Source of the DNA: Magicicada septendecula
Lineage: Eukaryota > Arthropoda > Insecta > Hemiptera > Cicadidae
Assembly: GCA_034769895.1 (NCBI GenBank)
Contig: CM068373.1
Location: forward strand, 24,507,120-24,571,119
Direction of reading: 5' to 3'
DNA length: 64,000 nt
The position numbers were made by a program, and so were the translations under genes. The notes beneath the pieces were generated by a model. The model did no database searches, was not told the origin of the DNA, and was given only the letters and a program-made list of their open reading frames with translations. Shown in pieces: positions 23,699-33,519 of this stretch; positions within the stretch are counted from its first letter, which is position 1, and each line of letters starts with the position of its first letter.

Positions 23699-24722
23699 CT
23701 TCTTCTTCTGCACAACAAGGATTAGGCGTTTCCCTGTTCCGTCCTCACAAACTTACGACCACCATTTTCGTGGTCTTCCTATATCTCTTTTCCCTCTTGA
23801 GTTGTAGTTGAGTATTTTTTTTGGGTATTCTCCAATTTCCCATTCTATTTACGTGGTGTTCCTATCTTTCTTTATATTCAGTTACTTTTTAATTTATTCC
23901 ATATATATTTAGTTCATTTCGCACGTCTTTATTTCTTACTAAATATCTTCTTGGACAGTCTTTGACCCGTCTCAAAAATCTCATTTCTGCTGCCTGTATT
24001 TTTCTGTCTCATTTTCGGTATTTATCCAACTTTCACTCCCATACATAAGTACAGGTACAGCCAACGTTTTAAAAAATTTTATCCTTGTGTCTTTTCGTGT
24101 TTTGTTATTTAATGTTCTATTTATTGTGCCACATATTGCCTGGAGCTTATTTATTTTATTTTTCATGTCACTGTCATAATTGTAGCTTGTGTCGCAGCCC
24201 AAGTATGTAAAATTTGATACTAGTTCGATTGGCTTATTGTTGACAATTATTTTCGACCTAACGGGATACTTGCTTTGGAAAGCCATAACTTTCGTCTTAT
24301 GCAACGAAATTTTAAGTTTATATTCTGGACATATTTAATTCATTCGGTGCACTGCCAGTTGTAAATTATCTTCACGCTGTTGTATTATCATTTTATCGTC
24401 AGCAAATAGTAACGTACTCAGGTAAGTATGTCGGTCTAGCTGGACTCCAGGATATTTCTTTGATTGCCATTTCTTAAGAACATCGTCAATATATGTATTG
24501 AAAAGAGTGGGAGACAAACTACATCCCTGCCTCACTCTTTGCTTAATTTTTATCTCATCCGTTCTCTTATTACCTGTGTTTTTTCTATTCTTGTCGCATA
24601 ACACAAGCTTTTAATTGCATTTACAAGGTGTGGAGGATATCCATTGTTTATCATTAGTATCCAGAGCTTATTTCTGTCAGCTCGGTCAAAGGCTTTCTCG
24701 AATTCTATGAAAGCGAGCTGGT
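23699..24722 (-). mobile_element. 5'-truncated LINE in duplication copy 1
   Basis: The target duplication GTTATTAAATRT at 23687-23698 and 24723-24734 brackets 1,024 bp. From the right, the minus strand reads HQLAFIEFEKAFDRADRNKL (RT, first catalytic region; the usual D reads E in IEFEKAFD), RVRQGCSLSPTLFNTYIDDV, LFADDKMII (FADD box), a KTKVMAFQSKYPVRSKI block, NFTYLGCDTSYNYDSDM, VLMYGSESWI and a decayed C-terminal part near 23850-23720 (IPKKILNYNSRGKRDIGRPR). It ends in a GAAGAAGAAG tail. Small lesions separate the frames, for example between 24335 and 24304, so no full product is made. Confidence 0.85.
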
Positions 24723-25300
24723 GTTATTAAATGTGGGATAACAAATTAAAGAGAATTTTAACCAGAATTTGAATATAGTATTAAGTTTTAAACATATATA
24801 AGTTTTAAAAATATACAAAAGGAATGGAAACCACCAAACCTGAAACTAATTTTCATTTTTGAACAGTATTAGTCAAGCACTTCGTTTGTTTATATTGTGT
24901 GTTTTTTGTGTTGTTATGCTGTAAGGAAATGACAGTAAGTACACTTTTACAGTCTGTTTAAAATAGTTTCTAATATATTAGCACAACATGTGTCACTGAG
25001 TTTGTAACGATGTGCTGAAATGTATTTGTCTTGCCAAATTATTGGACATATATTACAATCAAAGCTTTCACTTGGTTTAATGAAACAATTACTATTACTG
25101 AGTTGACTAATTGTATTGAATCTATTCGGCGATAAAGTGTAGGTACTATATATAGCCTACCACTTGAAGATTATTATATTTATGACATTTAAAACCATTG
25201 TGGTTTATATTAATTTTTATTACTAAGAAATCAACACAATGCCATAACTAGAGAAATATATAATAAATATTTTAGTAAAGAAAATAAAATACATACTTAC

Positions 25301-25344
25301 ATCCGATTCCACAAATACACGAATTCCGGATCACCAAACGCCAA
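25301..25344 (-). other. Candidate 44-nt exon (copy 2)
   Basis: Identical to 22667-22710 across the exon, the polypyrimidine-AG acceptor and the GTAAGTATG donor, while neighbouring non-coding DNA has picked up changes between the copies. If both are exons of one minus-strand gene, they could be mutually exclusive, because using both would add 88 nt. Family not recognised. Confidence 0.38.
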
Positions 25345-26319
25345 CTGAAAAAGAAAGTAATAACAATAAATAGTTAAAAATTTATAAAATTAGAATTTCT
25401 GAATTAGTCATTTAATCTTAAACATGTTACTAAAGGTATAAAACCTGTCACTAATACTAATCTTAAGTCAAGTCACTAAACTTCAATTATTAAGTTTGTA
25501 ACTTCAGAAATTGCACGACTGCAGGCAGTATTAATAAGTAAAGGGAGTTTATGCCAAAATAAAAATATTTTGTAGACTATAAAGAGATTTTTGGTAAATG
25601 TAAATGTAAATCAGATAATAAAATCTAATTTATCAGGATTAGCGTTATAGGGAGAATTTTGTAATATAATTAATTATTGAGTACTGGGGACATCAACACT
25701 TTCAAGTTTTAATTAACACTAATATAAAATTTATAATTACCATATGCTGAACAAAGCAGAGTATTTGTTATAGACAAATATTAAAATTCACTCAGTAAAT
25801 TTACTGGTCCGCAAAATATAACAGGATTTTAATAGCTGAAAATAATAACTCGTCGACCGATTCTCTTTTCTAGTTTATTCGTAACGTCTCAGATATGTGC
25901 CCTTAATCCGATACCAGTCAGTGGACCTTGGGTATACCCGAGGCCACCTCGTGATTTCTGTGGTATTTGAATTTCCCGTTTTCCTTTTCCTAAACAGATG
26001 TGACTGTCGATGAGGTTTTCTATGCTACGTGCTAGGATATTTCCTAGCTTCCGTTTTCATCTTCCCTTGGTTTGTTCTTCTAAATTGCTATTCTCTATCG
26101 CCTAAGTCAATCTATCACTGGAAGGTAATCGCGATCTCGCCTTTCCTGTGTTCTGCCGACTGCTATTACCATACTTTAGAGGTCGCCTGTGTTCCGCCAT
26201 TCGTTATATGTGTTCATGTCATTTAGACTCTTAATTAGAATGTTTCCGTATTGTCGATTTCGAATTCTGCTCTTTACCTAATCTTATTTAACTTGTTATT
26301 CCACCTTGTTATTAAATGT

Positions 26320-27343
26320 CTCCTTCTTCTGCACTACAAGGATTAGGCATTTGCCTTTTCCGTCCTCACAAACTTACGACCACCGTTTTCGTGGTCTTCC
26401 TAAATCTCTTTTCCCTCTTGAGTTGTAGTTGAGTATTTTTTTTTGGGTATTCTCCCATTTCCCATTCTATTTACGTGGTGTTTCTATCTTTCTTTATATT
26501 CAGTTATTTTTTAATTTATTGGATATATATTCAGTTCATTTCGCACGTCTTTATTTCTTACTAAATCTCTTCTTGTGCAGCCTTTGACCCGTCTCAAAAA
26601 TCTCATTTCTGCTGCCTGTATTTTTCTGTCTCATTTTCGGTATTTATCCAACTTTCACTCCCATACATAAGTACAGGTACAGCCATCGTTTTATAAAATT
26701 TTATTCTAGTGTCTTTTCGTGTTTTGTTATTTAATGTTCTATTTATTGTGCCACATATTGCCTGGAGCTTATTTATTTTATTTTCCATGTCACTGTCATA
26801 ATTGTAGCTTGTGTCGCAGCCCAAGTATGTGAAATTTGATACTTGTTCGATTGGCTTATTGTTGACAATTATTTTCGACCTAACTGGATACTTGCCTTGG
26901 AAAGCCATAACTTTCGTCTTATGCAAGGCAATTTTAAGTTTATATTCTGGACATATTTAATTCATTCGGTGCACTGCCAGTTGTAAATTATCTTCACTCT
27001 CTTGTATTATCATTTTATCGTCAGCAAATAGTAACGTACTCAGGTAAGTATGTCGGTCTAGCTGGACTCCAGGATATTTCTTTGATTGCCATTTCTTAAG
27101 AACATCGTCAATATATATATTGAAAAGAGTGGGAGACAAGCTACATCCCTGCCTCACTCTTCGTTTAATTTTTATCTCATCCGTTCTCTTATTACCTGTG
27201 TTTATTCTATTCTTGTCGCATAACACAAGCTTTTGATTGCATTTACAAGGTGTGGAGGATACCCATTGTTTATCATTAGTATCCAGAGCTTATTTCTGTC
27301 AACTCGGTCAAAGGCTTTCTCGAAATCTATGAAAGCGAGCTGG
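26320..27343 (-). mobile_element. 5'-truncated LINE in duplication copy 2
   Basis: Paralogue of the LINE at 23699-24722, here with a perfect duplication GTTATTAAATGT at 26308-26319 and 27344-27355. The minus strand shows RVRQGCSLSPTLFNIYIDDV, LFADDKMII, MHKTKVMAFQGKYPVRSKI, NFTYLGCDTSYNYDSDM and VLMYGSESWI in order, with the same internal break between the RT core and the KTKVMAF block as copy 1. The shared break dates that lesion to before the segmental duplication. Confidence 0.85.
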
Positions 27344-27420
27344 TGTTATTAAATGTGGGATAACAAATTAAAGAGAATTTTAACCAGAATTTGAATATAG
27401 TATTAAGTTTTAAACATTTC

Positions 27421-27500
27421 AAAATAATTTGATCTCATTAGACTACATGATACAAATATGAAAATAATTTGATCACATTAGACTACATGATACAAATTTG
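27421..27500. repeat. Two tandem 40-bp units
   Basis: Units 27421-27460 and 27461-27500 share AAAATAATTTGATC, CATTAGACTACATGATAC and AAAT, with two mismatches. The pair starts within 4 bp of the right edge of the 2.6-kb duplication. Confidence 0.95.
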
Positions 27501-27982
27501 GTCAGAAATTAAAAAAATTAAAAAATCCAATCAGTGTCATATTAAAGTAAATTTAAAACAAATTCGATTGTTTTAGAATTTTAAAGTTTACTGTAAAGTA
27601 ACTCTACAGCAGTTACGTAAATAAGCAAATAATATTAGGTTAATCCTGATTTGCGTAATTTTTCTAACGACTAAAAATTATCTAATATCAAAATTTATCT
27701 AATAATAAATGAACTATGCTAAAAATAGTGAAGTTCTGCAAATCTGGGAGCATACTAGTAAATTATTTAAACAGGTGACTCGTAGTTTGTGTACTGGGTG
27801 TTGGGCAACTGTAAAATTAGATTGATTTTAAGGAAAGTATGATTGTTATGAATATATTATTAACAAAATTTGCGATTTGCTTTCTGTCTCATTTGTTAAT
27901 TTATTCTACTCTTCTAAGTTCACGTTCAGTACGACTGTTTTAACGATATTATTTGACGGTATTATCGTGTTTTTATTTATAT
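27501..27982. other. Unassigned AT-rich spacer
   Basis: Nothing recognised. Confidence 0.6.
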
Positions 27983-27994
27983 CTCATTGATAAT

Positions 27995-28700
27995 GATGAT
28001 TATCGTCATCTGCAAAGATCAAACCAAGGATGGTTTGTTTCGGTTTCAAACAGTCAAAGAGTCTAAAGCTGGGCACTCCAGCGCTTCCTCGGACGTCCCA
28101 TACCTTTCCATCTCCTCTGCTTATATTCCATAGTTGCTTGGGGATGCGGCAGTCATCCATTCGCCAAAGATGTTCCCTCCAATTCAGCCGATACTGGGAA
28201 ATCCTGTCAAGTATACTCATAATATTAAGTTCCGGCCGTATATCTGTGTTTCTTCTACGATCTTATAGAGTATACTCTGCCACGTGGGTGAGAAATCTTA
28301 TTTCAGCTTCTTGGATACGACTGGCCTGGCCTTTCGTTTAAATCCAGTTCTCAGACTCATAAAGAAGTGTGGGAAGGGCCATCACCTTGTATCATTTTAG
28401 GCCTGTTTCTTCACTTGCTGACTTAACAGTTCGCCTGATGATCCCGAAAATAAGGTTGAACTTACACAACTTATTCACAGTTGTATAAGAAACACTGTAG
28501 CCCAGGTATTTAAAACTGCTGATATTTTCCAGGCTCAGTACCATCTATAACAATTTTTGCCCGTATGGGATCAGTTCCACGAAAAGCCATCACCTTGGTT
28601 TTAAGAGTGTGGATATTTGTAATCCAGACCGTTGCAGATTTGATTTTACAAATGTATACCCATCTGTACCCTGTTTTCCGAGTCCGACAGAATAATTTCT
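27995..28700 (-). mobile_element. 5'-truncated LINE with near-perfect 12-bp target duplication
   Basis: CTCATTGATAAT (27983-27994) and CTCAGTGATAAT (28701-28712) flank it. On the minus strand the KTKVMAF region (about 28610-28580) is followed by degenerate blocks and then an open C-terminal part (28220-27984) with DRISQYRLNWREHLWRMDD, CRIPKQLWN and a shifted GRPRKRW-like segment. It closes with LKPKQTILGL and a GAT-type tail. It belongs to the same family as the copies at 44599 and 50074. Confidence 0.8.
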
Positions 28701-29071
28701 CTCAGTGATAATATGTATATTTAAATAAATATTGTGTAATTATTACATGCTGTAATACCGTTCATGAATCTGTTCATTTAATAAAATGTAACAGACTACC
28801 AATTAAATTATATAAACAGAGCCAATCATTACAAATTTAGGAAAGTTCATACTCTGTTTAACTATATTTAGCAAAATTTCATGTTTATGTACAAACTAAT
28901 TTAATTATTAAAAAATAGTTTTCATGATATTCATTAAACATCTCTCCATAGAGGAAACATGCATTGCCGTTTATGATAAAAATTATCTTTTTTTTAATTA
29001 ATAAAGTTGTGTTAGTGGTTATAATCACAAACATAAGTATCACTGTTGCACACCACTAGAGAAAAATTATT

Positions 29072-29113
29072 CCGATTAGCGCTTTCAAACTTCACAGCTC
29101 ATCATGAGATCGG
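29072..29113 (-). ncRNA. Hammerhead-ribozyme-like motif (left arm, 843-bp element)
   Basis: On the minus strand the order is CCGAT (stem I), CTCATGA in the core position, GAGCTGTGAAGTT (stem-loop II), GAA, AGCGCT (short self-complementary stem III), A (cleavage position) and ATCGG (stem I). The stem extends outward to ATTTCCGAT/ATCGGAATAAT with one unpaired base. The core should be CUGANGA; here the G at its third position reads C, so catalysis is doubtful. Confidence 0.5.
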
Positions 29114-29280
29114 AAATAATGATAATGAAACTAGACAACTTCTTTATACCTACGCTTTCCCTACATCGCGTACACATTTTCGTAAACAAGCTTTAAGTTA
29201 TACACCCTTTCTAGCTATTAGTAACTAGTGAGTTCAGTCACCCGAGTCAGTACTTTTACATTTCTTTCTAGTACCTTCTC

Positions 29281-29317
29281 TGTGTGTGTGTGTGTGTGTG
29301 TGCGCGCGCGCGCGCGC
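29281..29317. repeat. (TG)n(CG)n microsatellite inside palindrome arm
   Basis: About eleven TG units followed by about eight CG units, a classic Z-DNA-prone composition. The other arm has the matching CG/CA run at about 29553-29583. Confidence 0.9.
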
Positions 29318-29750
29318 TTGTTTGGTCTGTACTTTATTTTCATTACCTAACGTTTTAAATCCACTCTTATTCATACTTTTAACTGTAAGTTTCTTTTCGA
29401 CACAGTTTTCGAATCTGATATATCAATATATAACACGACTCATGACAATATATCGCATTGTAAAACTGTGCCGAAAAGGAACTTACAGTTAAAAGTATGT
29501 GTGAGAGAGGTTTTAAAACATTAGGTAATGAAAAGAATGTACACACGAAACAAGCGCGCGCGCACGCACACGCACACACACACAGAAAGAACTAGAAAGA
29601 AATGTAAAAGTACCGACATGGATGATTGAACCCACCAGTAAGTTAATAGCCAGAAAGTGCATTTAACGTAAAGCTTGTTTACGAAAATGTACACGCGCTG
29701 TAGGGCAAGTGTTAATATAAAGAAGTTGTCTAATTTCATTACTGTTATTT

Positions 29751-29786
29751 CCGATCTGATCTGTGAAGCTTAAAAGCCCAAATCGG
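29751..29786 (+). ncRNA. Degenerate hammerhead-like motif (right arm, 843-bp element)
   Basis: CCGAT and ATCGG still pair, with outward extension, but the interior has lost about six nucleotides of the core and the GAAA/AGCGCT part reads AAAAGCCCA. It is best seen as a decayed copy of the 42-nt motif at 53059-53100. Confidence 0.4.
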
Positions 29787-29879
29787 AATAATTTTTCTAT
29801 AGTTGTGTGCAACAGTGTTAATTCTGTTTGTAAAAATTCTCATTTAAAAACACAAACATCCTCGAAAGTTCCTAAGTTT

Positions 29880-30150
29880 ATGTAAAACAGTAGAATGAGT
29901 TATACATAAGAAACTGGGGGAAATGAGGTCAAATGCCGCTCAGTAAAGAACATATTAACCAGGCCGTAATTCATGCTAACAAGCTCGCAACCCTTCATAT
30001 ACAGGGAAATACATCCCTTCTTACATTGAGAACGGCACTTATTACTTGGGAAAATTGTTCGCCGTAAAACACAACTCTACAAACAGGAGGCAGTATACTA
30101 CATTCAGTGAGTTCATTACGAGTATTCAACGCAATAGAATAATACCAGTG
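29880..30150. repeat. Dispersed repeat R1, segment Y (fragment)
   Basis: Shares GTAATTCATGCTAACAAGCT, GAACGGCACTTATTAC and CGCCGTAAAACACAA with 37320-37495, 44100-44260 and 55420-55570. It is more diverged than the others. It lies directly right of the 843-bp palindrome. Confidence 0.6.
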
Positions 30151-30617
30151 CACAAAAACGTAGTTAAAATACAACATCTCTTGGAGTTCGTGATACTGAT
30201 ATAAGAAATGGATGGTCATTAAACTAATTACGTCATAAATATTCTAGTTAGTCTTACCATTTACAAACATCTTACTAATCAGACTTATGTATAACAACAA
30301 AAACAAAAATAAAATATTCGAAGAAGATATTTGAATAAAATATTCTAGATATTTACTAGTCTACAGGCTTTTGTATAGGACAAACGGAATTTTTTAATAT
30401 GCTTCTGTTTGTTGACGACCTGTACGATGCAAATAGATACCACGGAAAATGGTTTGCAAAGAGCGCTACATAATTCACAACGGTGTTTGATTCAGTATAA
30501 TTTAAGAATTTCCACAAGCATCACAAAAGTGATGGCTTTCCTGGGAAACAATCCTGTAAGAGCCAAAATAATGATTAGCAACCAACTAACTGAACAGTTC
30601 TCTCACTTTAGCTAACT

Positions 30618-31125
30618 AGTCCTAGATCGTCGTATGGTACAGTGGAAAACAAAACACAAGACACCAATGAAACCACTAATAACAATTTTCAGTTGTCACA
30701 ATTAACAGTTTGTAAGGAACAAGTTATTCAACAAGATTATACTCGCACAATAATTTAAGTTAATCTGTCCACACAAATAATAACGTCAACAATAAAGCAT
30801 TTCGTGCTATAATCAGTTTTCAAAAATACACTACTTGAGACGCAATGTGTAAATCGCCCGACATACAACTGAAAACTAAGCGGCAGACATGGGCTATTTA
30901 TAGCCGGCAGGGTTCCATATTATGCGCTCTTAACAAACACTTGAAAATTCTAGAGGATACTTCAGCGCGGCCTTGGCAGGAACACGCATCGTTGGGGTAG
31001 CTGAGAAGCTTGTCGAACAACACTATCGAATGTACGAGAACGTTCCGTATTACGTAACACGACCTCGCACGTACGCTGCTGGCTCTGCTGGGATAGCCGA
31101 GATACATGGAGAACGTTCCGTAATG
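30618..31125 (-). mobile_element. Solo LTR fossil (gypsy-like family A) inside a LINE
   Basis: Matches the family-A LTR, minus strand: ATCGTCGTATGGTACAGTGG at the left edge, CAAGATTATACTCGCACAAT in the middle, GGCTATTTATAGCCGGC (TATA region) and a repeated GAACGTTC near the right edge. The 5' end motif appears twice, so the right boundary has been rearranged. GCTAA next to both edges is a possible short target duplication. No internal region remains. A fossil, younger than the LINE it split. Confidence 0.65.
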
Positions 31126-31628
31126 GCTAAACGCTATGATATATCATATGAGGCACAGACAATAAACGAGATAAGTTTTATATGATGTGCGGCACTATAA
31201 GAAGAACACTAAAACCCGAGATGCGTTAAGATACTTAGCTCACGTTTTACAAGGTAATGGCTCTCCCTATCCTTCTTTATGGAAGTGAGTTATGGATAAT
31301 AAGAAAGAGGGATAATAAGAAATCCGCATACAAGCAGCGGTGATTAAATTTCTAAGATCGGTCAAAGGTTGTTCTAAATAAGATCGATTTAGAAATGAAG
31401 AGATTAGAAAAGAGTTGGAAATGTACAACTGAAATGAGAAAAAAATTCGCATAGAAGAAATTGGAAGGAAAATCATGAGCGTATGGATGGATGATCGATG
31501 ACTACCAAAAGCGGCAAGTAGACACAAACCATCTTTAATTAATTAAGAAGACGCGTTGGGAGATAAAGAAAGATGGAAACAAATCCTATGAAGCCGGAAC
31601 AGGTCACCTAGGCCTAATCCTTGTTAGG

Positions 31629-31802
31629 GAAGAAGAAGAAGAAGAAGAAGAAGAAGAAGAAGAATGAGAGGAAGAGGAAGAGGAAGAAGAGGAGGAAGAA
31701 GAAGAAGAAGAAGAAGAAGAAGAAGAAGAGGAAGAGGAAGAGGAAGAGGAAGAGGAAGAGGAAGAGGAAGAGGAAGAGGAAGAGGAAGAAGAGGAAGAAG
31801 AG

Positions 31803-31834
<32 letters not shown>

Positions 31835-31878
31835 AGAAGAAGAAGAAGAAGAAGAAGAAGAAGAAGAAGAAGAAGAAG
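31629..31878 (+). repeat. 250-bp (GAA)n / (GAGGAA)n tract
   Basis: Pure-purine tail of the LINE: GAA units at both ends with AGGAAG hexamers in the middle (about 31670-31815). Lys/Arg-only open frames across it are artefacts of the repeat. Confidence 0.95.
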
Positions 31879-31892
31879 ATATTCTAGTTATT

Positions 31893-32224
31893 CTTGTTTT
31901 AAACGAGTTATCTGCATACTACTGATTCAGCCTGCAGAATTTACTATATTGACACTTTTGTGTAACCCAGACGCATCGACTTCCGAAGTTGTACCTAAAA
32001 TAACACTTAGGTAACTAATATGCTACCGTAAAGCATAGGACTGACCGTATTTTTAATAACAATCAAAACACTTGCTGATCTACTTCATTCTTTGCAATGT
32101 ATATTTTAAAAAATTGGTCTACTATATTTTGAATTCAGTTTTTATGAAAACGCACAGAAACGTGTAAAACACTCAGTCATGTGTTACTTACAAAAATTGT
32201 AATCATCGGTGAGAATACGAAGTT
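31893..32224. other. Unassigned spacer
   Basis: Nothing recognised between the two LINE insertions. Confidence 0.6.
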
Positions 32225-32239
32225 ATAGTAGTAATCAAC

Positions 32240-32774
32240 AGTGATCCTCATGTGAAAAGCTTTCCAAAACCAGATGTTAAACAAACAACTTAAGCTGACT
32301 ATATACAAATGTCTTATACGACCGGTAGTAACAGACGGATGCAAAGCCTGAATATTAACCAGCACAGACGAGCAAAACAACTAAGAATATTTGAACGGAA
32401 AACCTTTCGAAAAATCGTTGTATCTCTACAAACTGAGCATCTCTATTAAAGGATTCTAATAAACCACGAACTGGAACAAGAGATTCAGGGTGCCGACATG
32501 GTCCGGTTTATTAAAGTAAGAGGTTTGAGTGGCTGGGCCACAGAAGGCGAATGGATGACAGAAGAATGGCTAAGAGAGTTGTAAATTGGAAACCGGTAGG
32601 AAGAAGAATTAGAGGCAGACCCAGAAAGAAATAGTTGAACAACTTGGAGGATGATTGAGGTGTATGAAGATGAGAGGATGGGGACTGATGTGTAATGAGG
32701 GGGCGGCATGGAAGAAAGTCATTGAGCAGGTTGAAACCGACGCTGGGTTGTAACGACAGGAAAAGAAGAAGAAG
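32240..32774 (+). mobile_element. LINE 3' end, decayed, with target duplication
   Basis: ATAGTAGTAATCAAC (32225-32239) and ATAGTAGTGAATTCAAC (32775-32791) flank it. In order the plus strand shows KLTIYKCLIRPVVTDGCKA, STDEQN, IFERKTFRKI, an AGPQKANG/HVERM-equivalent region, a WKPVGRRIRGRPRK-type block and MKMRGWGLMCNEGAAWKKVI, then EQVETDAGL and a stop. A GAAGAAGAAG tail follows. Multiple stops and shifts make it non-coding. Confidence 0.8.
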
Positions 32775-32791
32775 ATAGTAGTGAATTCAAC

Positions 32792-33343
32792 GACAAGGTA
32801 TGAAACACATCCAAGGGAACATGTTTGTGGGTATAACAAATCAAGTAGAACACTCTCTGACAAGTTTGAAATTTAAAAATTGGCATAACGACTTCGAGGA
32901 AAGTTGCTGTTTCTTGTTAGCTGACTCATCGTGATAGAATAACACCCACTACACATGAAAATGTGTGAGAGTTTATGAGTGTTAGGAAGTGATGCACTAA
33001 ACAGTGTGTGAGAGGGGGAACGGTTACCAGTATACAATTCAGTCTGCGGTTTGTTTACGCTCGTATACCGTGGAGTTATCTGGCAACACAACGGTATGCC
33101 CCATTTTCACACACTTGATGTAAACTACTTTACGTATTCCTTCTTAATTTTACATATTATACTGAATAAATTAACGACGAAATCTGTTTGTAAATTAATA
33201 TTTCACAAATTCACAAAGAAGAAGAATAAATCGTTTAAAAAGGGAAAAGTCATTACTATGTGAGACAGACGCTTATAAAATCAAATTAATCAAATATTAA
33301 ACAATTATGCCTAGTTTTGATAGTTTTATTAGCAGCCATCATA
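32792..33343. other. Unassigned spacer
   Basis: Nothing recognised. Confidence 0.6.
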
Positions 33344-33519
33344 ACACTAACGTTGTCACTACTTATTGCCACACTGCTAAATACTTCTTTCTTGACGAGG
33401 CCTTTCGGTGTCTCTACCATCTTCAGGTCTTAAACGACCATTATCGTTTAAGACCGAAAGGCCTCGTCAAGAACGAAGTATTTAGCAGTGTGGCAATAAG
33501 TAGTGACAAAGTTGGTGTA
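33344..33519. repeat. 176-bp palindrome of Penelope-trailer type
   Basis: Left arm 33344-33409 and right arm about 33451-33519 are inverted copies (TTGTCACTACTTATTGCCAC, AGTATTT, TTGACGAGGCCTTTCGG). Between them lies GTCTCTACCATCTTCAGG, which on the minus strand gives CCTGAAGATGGTAGAGACAC then CGAAAGGCC, the GAAGATG...CGAAA arrangement of the other trailers. A smaller hairpin (GGTCTTAAACG and CGTTTAAGACC) sits at the centre. Confidence 0.65.

Larger units (their letters stand above)
22176..24795. repeat. 2.6-kb tandem duplication, copy 1
   Basis: Starts TTAAAAATATACAAAAGGAA and ends GTATTAAGTTTTAAACAT. The whole block reappears at 24805-27417 in the same orientation after only 9 bp (ATATAAGTT). 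The copies differ by scattered substitutions and small indels, a few percent by eye. The unit contains a 44-nt exon-like block and a 1-kb LINE, both minus strand. The LINE was therefore present before the duplication. Confidence 0.95.
24805..27417. repeat. 2.6-kb tandem duplication, copy 2
   Basis: Direct copy of 22176-24795, offset by about 2.62-2.63 kb. It shares the exon-like block, the AT-rich left part, the GTCAGTGGACCTTGGGTATA block (25917) and the LINE. Confidence 0.95.
28988..29830. mobile_element. 843-bp palindromic Penelope-type element without coding sequence
   Basis: The left arm (28988-29445) and right arm (about 29446-29830) are inverted copies meeting near ACACGACT/CATGACAA. 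TAAAAATTATC (28977-28987) and TAAAAATTCTC (29831-29841) are a likely 11-bp target duplication. The outer ends (GTTAGTGGTTATAATCACAA, CACTGTTGCACACCACT) are the same as those flanking the Penelope frame at 53 kb. Each arm holds a hammerhead-like motif (listed separately), a TG/CG or CA/CG microsatellite and a CTTTTAACTGTAAGTTCC-type segment near the centre. With two terminal repeats and nothing between them, it looks like a non-autonomous derivative or a coding-deleted copy. Confidence 0.75.
30354..31878 (+). mobile_element. LINE 3' part split by a solo LTR, with expanded GAA tail
   Basis: ATATTCTAGATATT (30340-30353) and ATATTCTAGTTATT (31879-31892) are a 14-bp target duplication enclosing everything. 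The left part (30354-30617) encodes TENGLQRALHNSQRCLIQYN, then a TKVMAFLGNNPVRAKIMI block, up to QLTEQFSHFS. The right part (31126-31628) resumes with YDISYEAQT, then VMALPILLYGSE-like, FLRSVKG and a decayed C-terminus, ending GTGHLGLILV before a (GAA)n tail (31629-31878). The LTR at 30618-31125 lies between. The frame is broken in several places on the right side. Confidence 0.85.

Noticed and set aside
31621-32014. Long Lys-only and Arg-only open frames
   Set aside because: Produced by the (GAA)n tract; no coding meaning.
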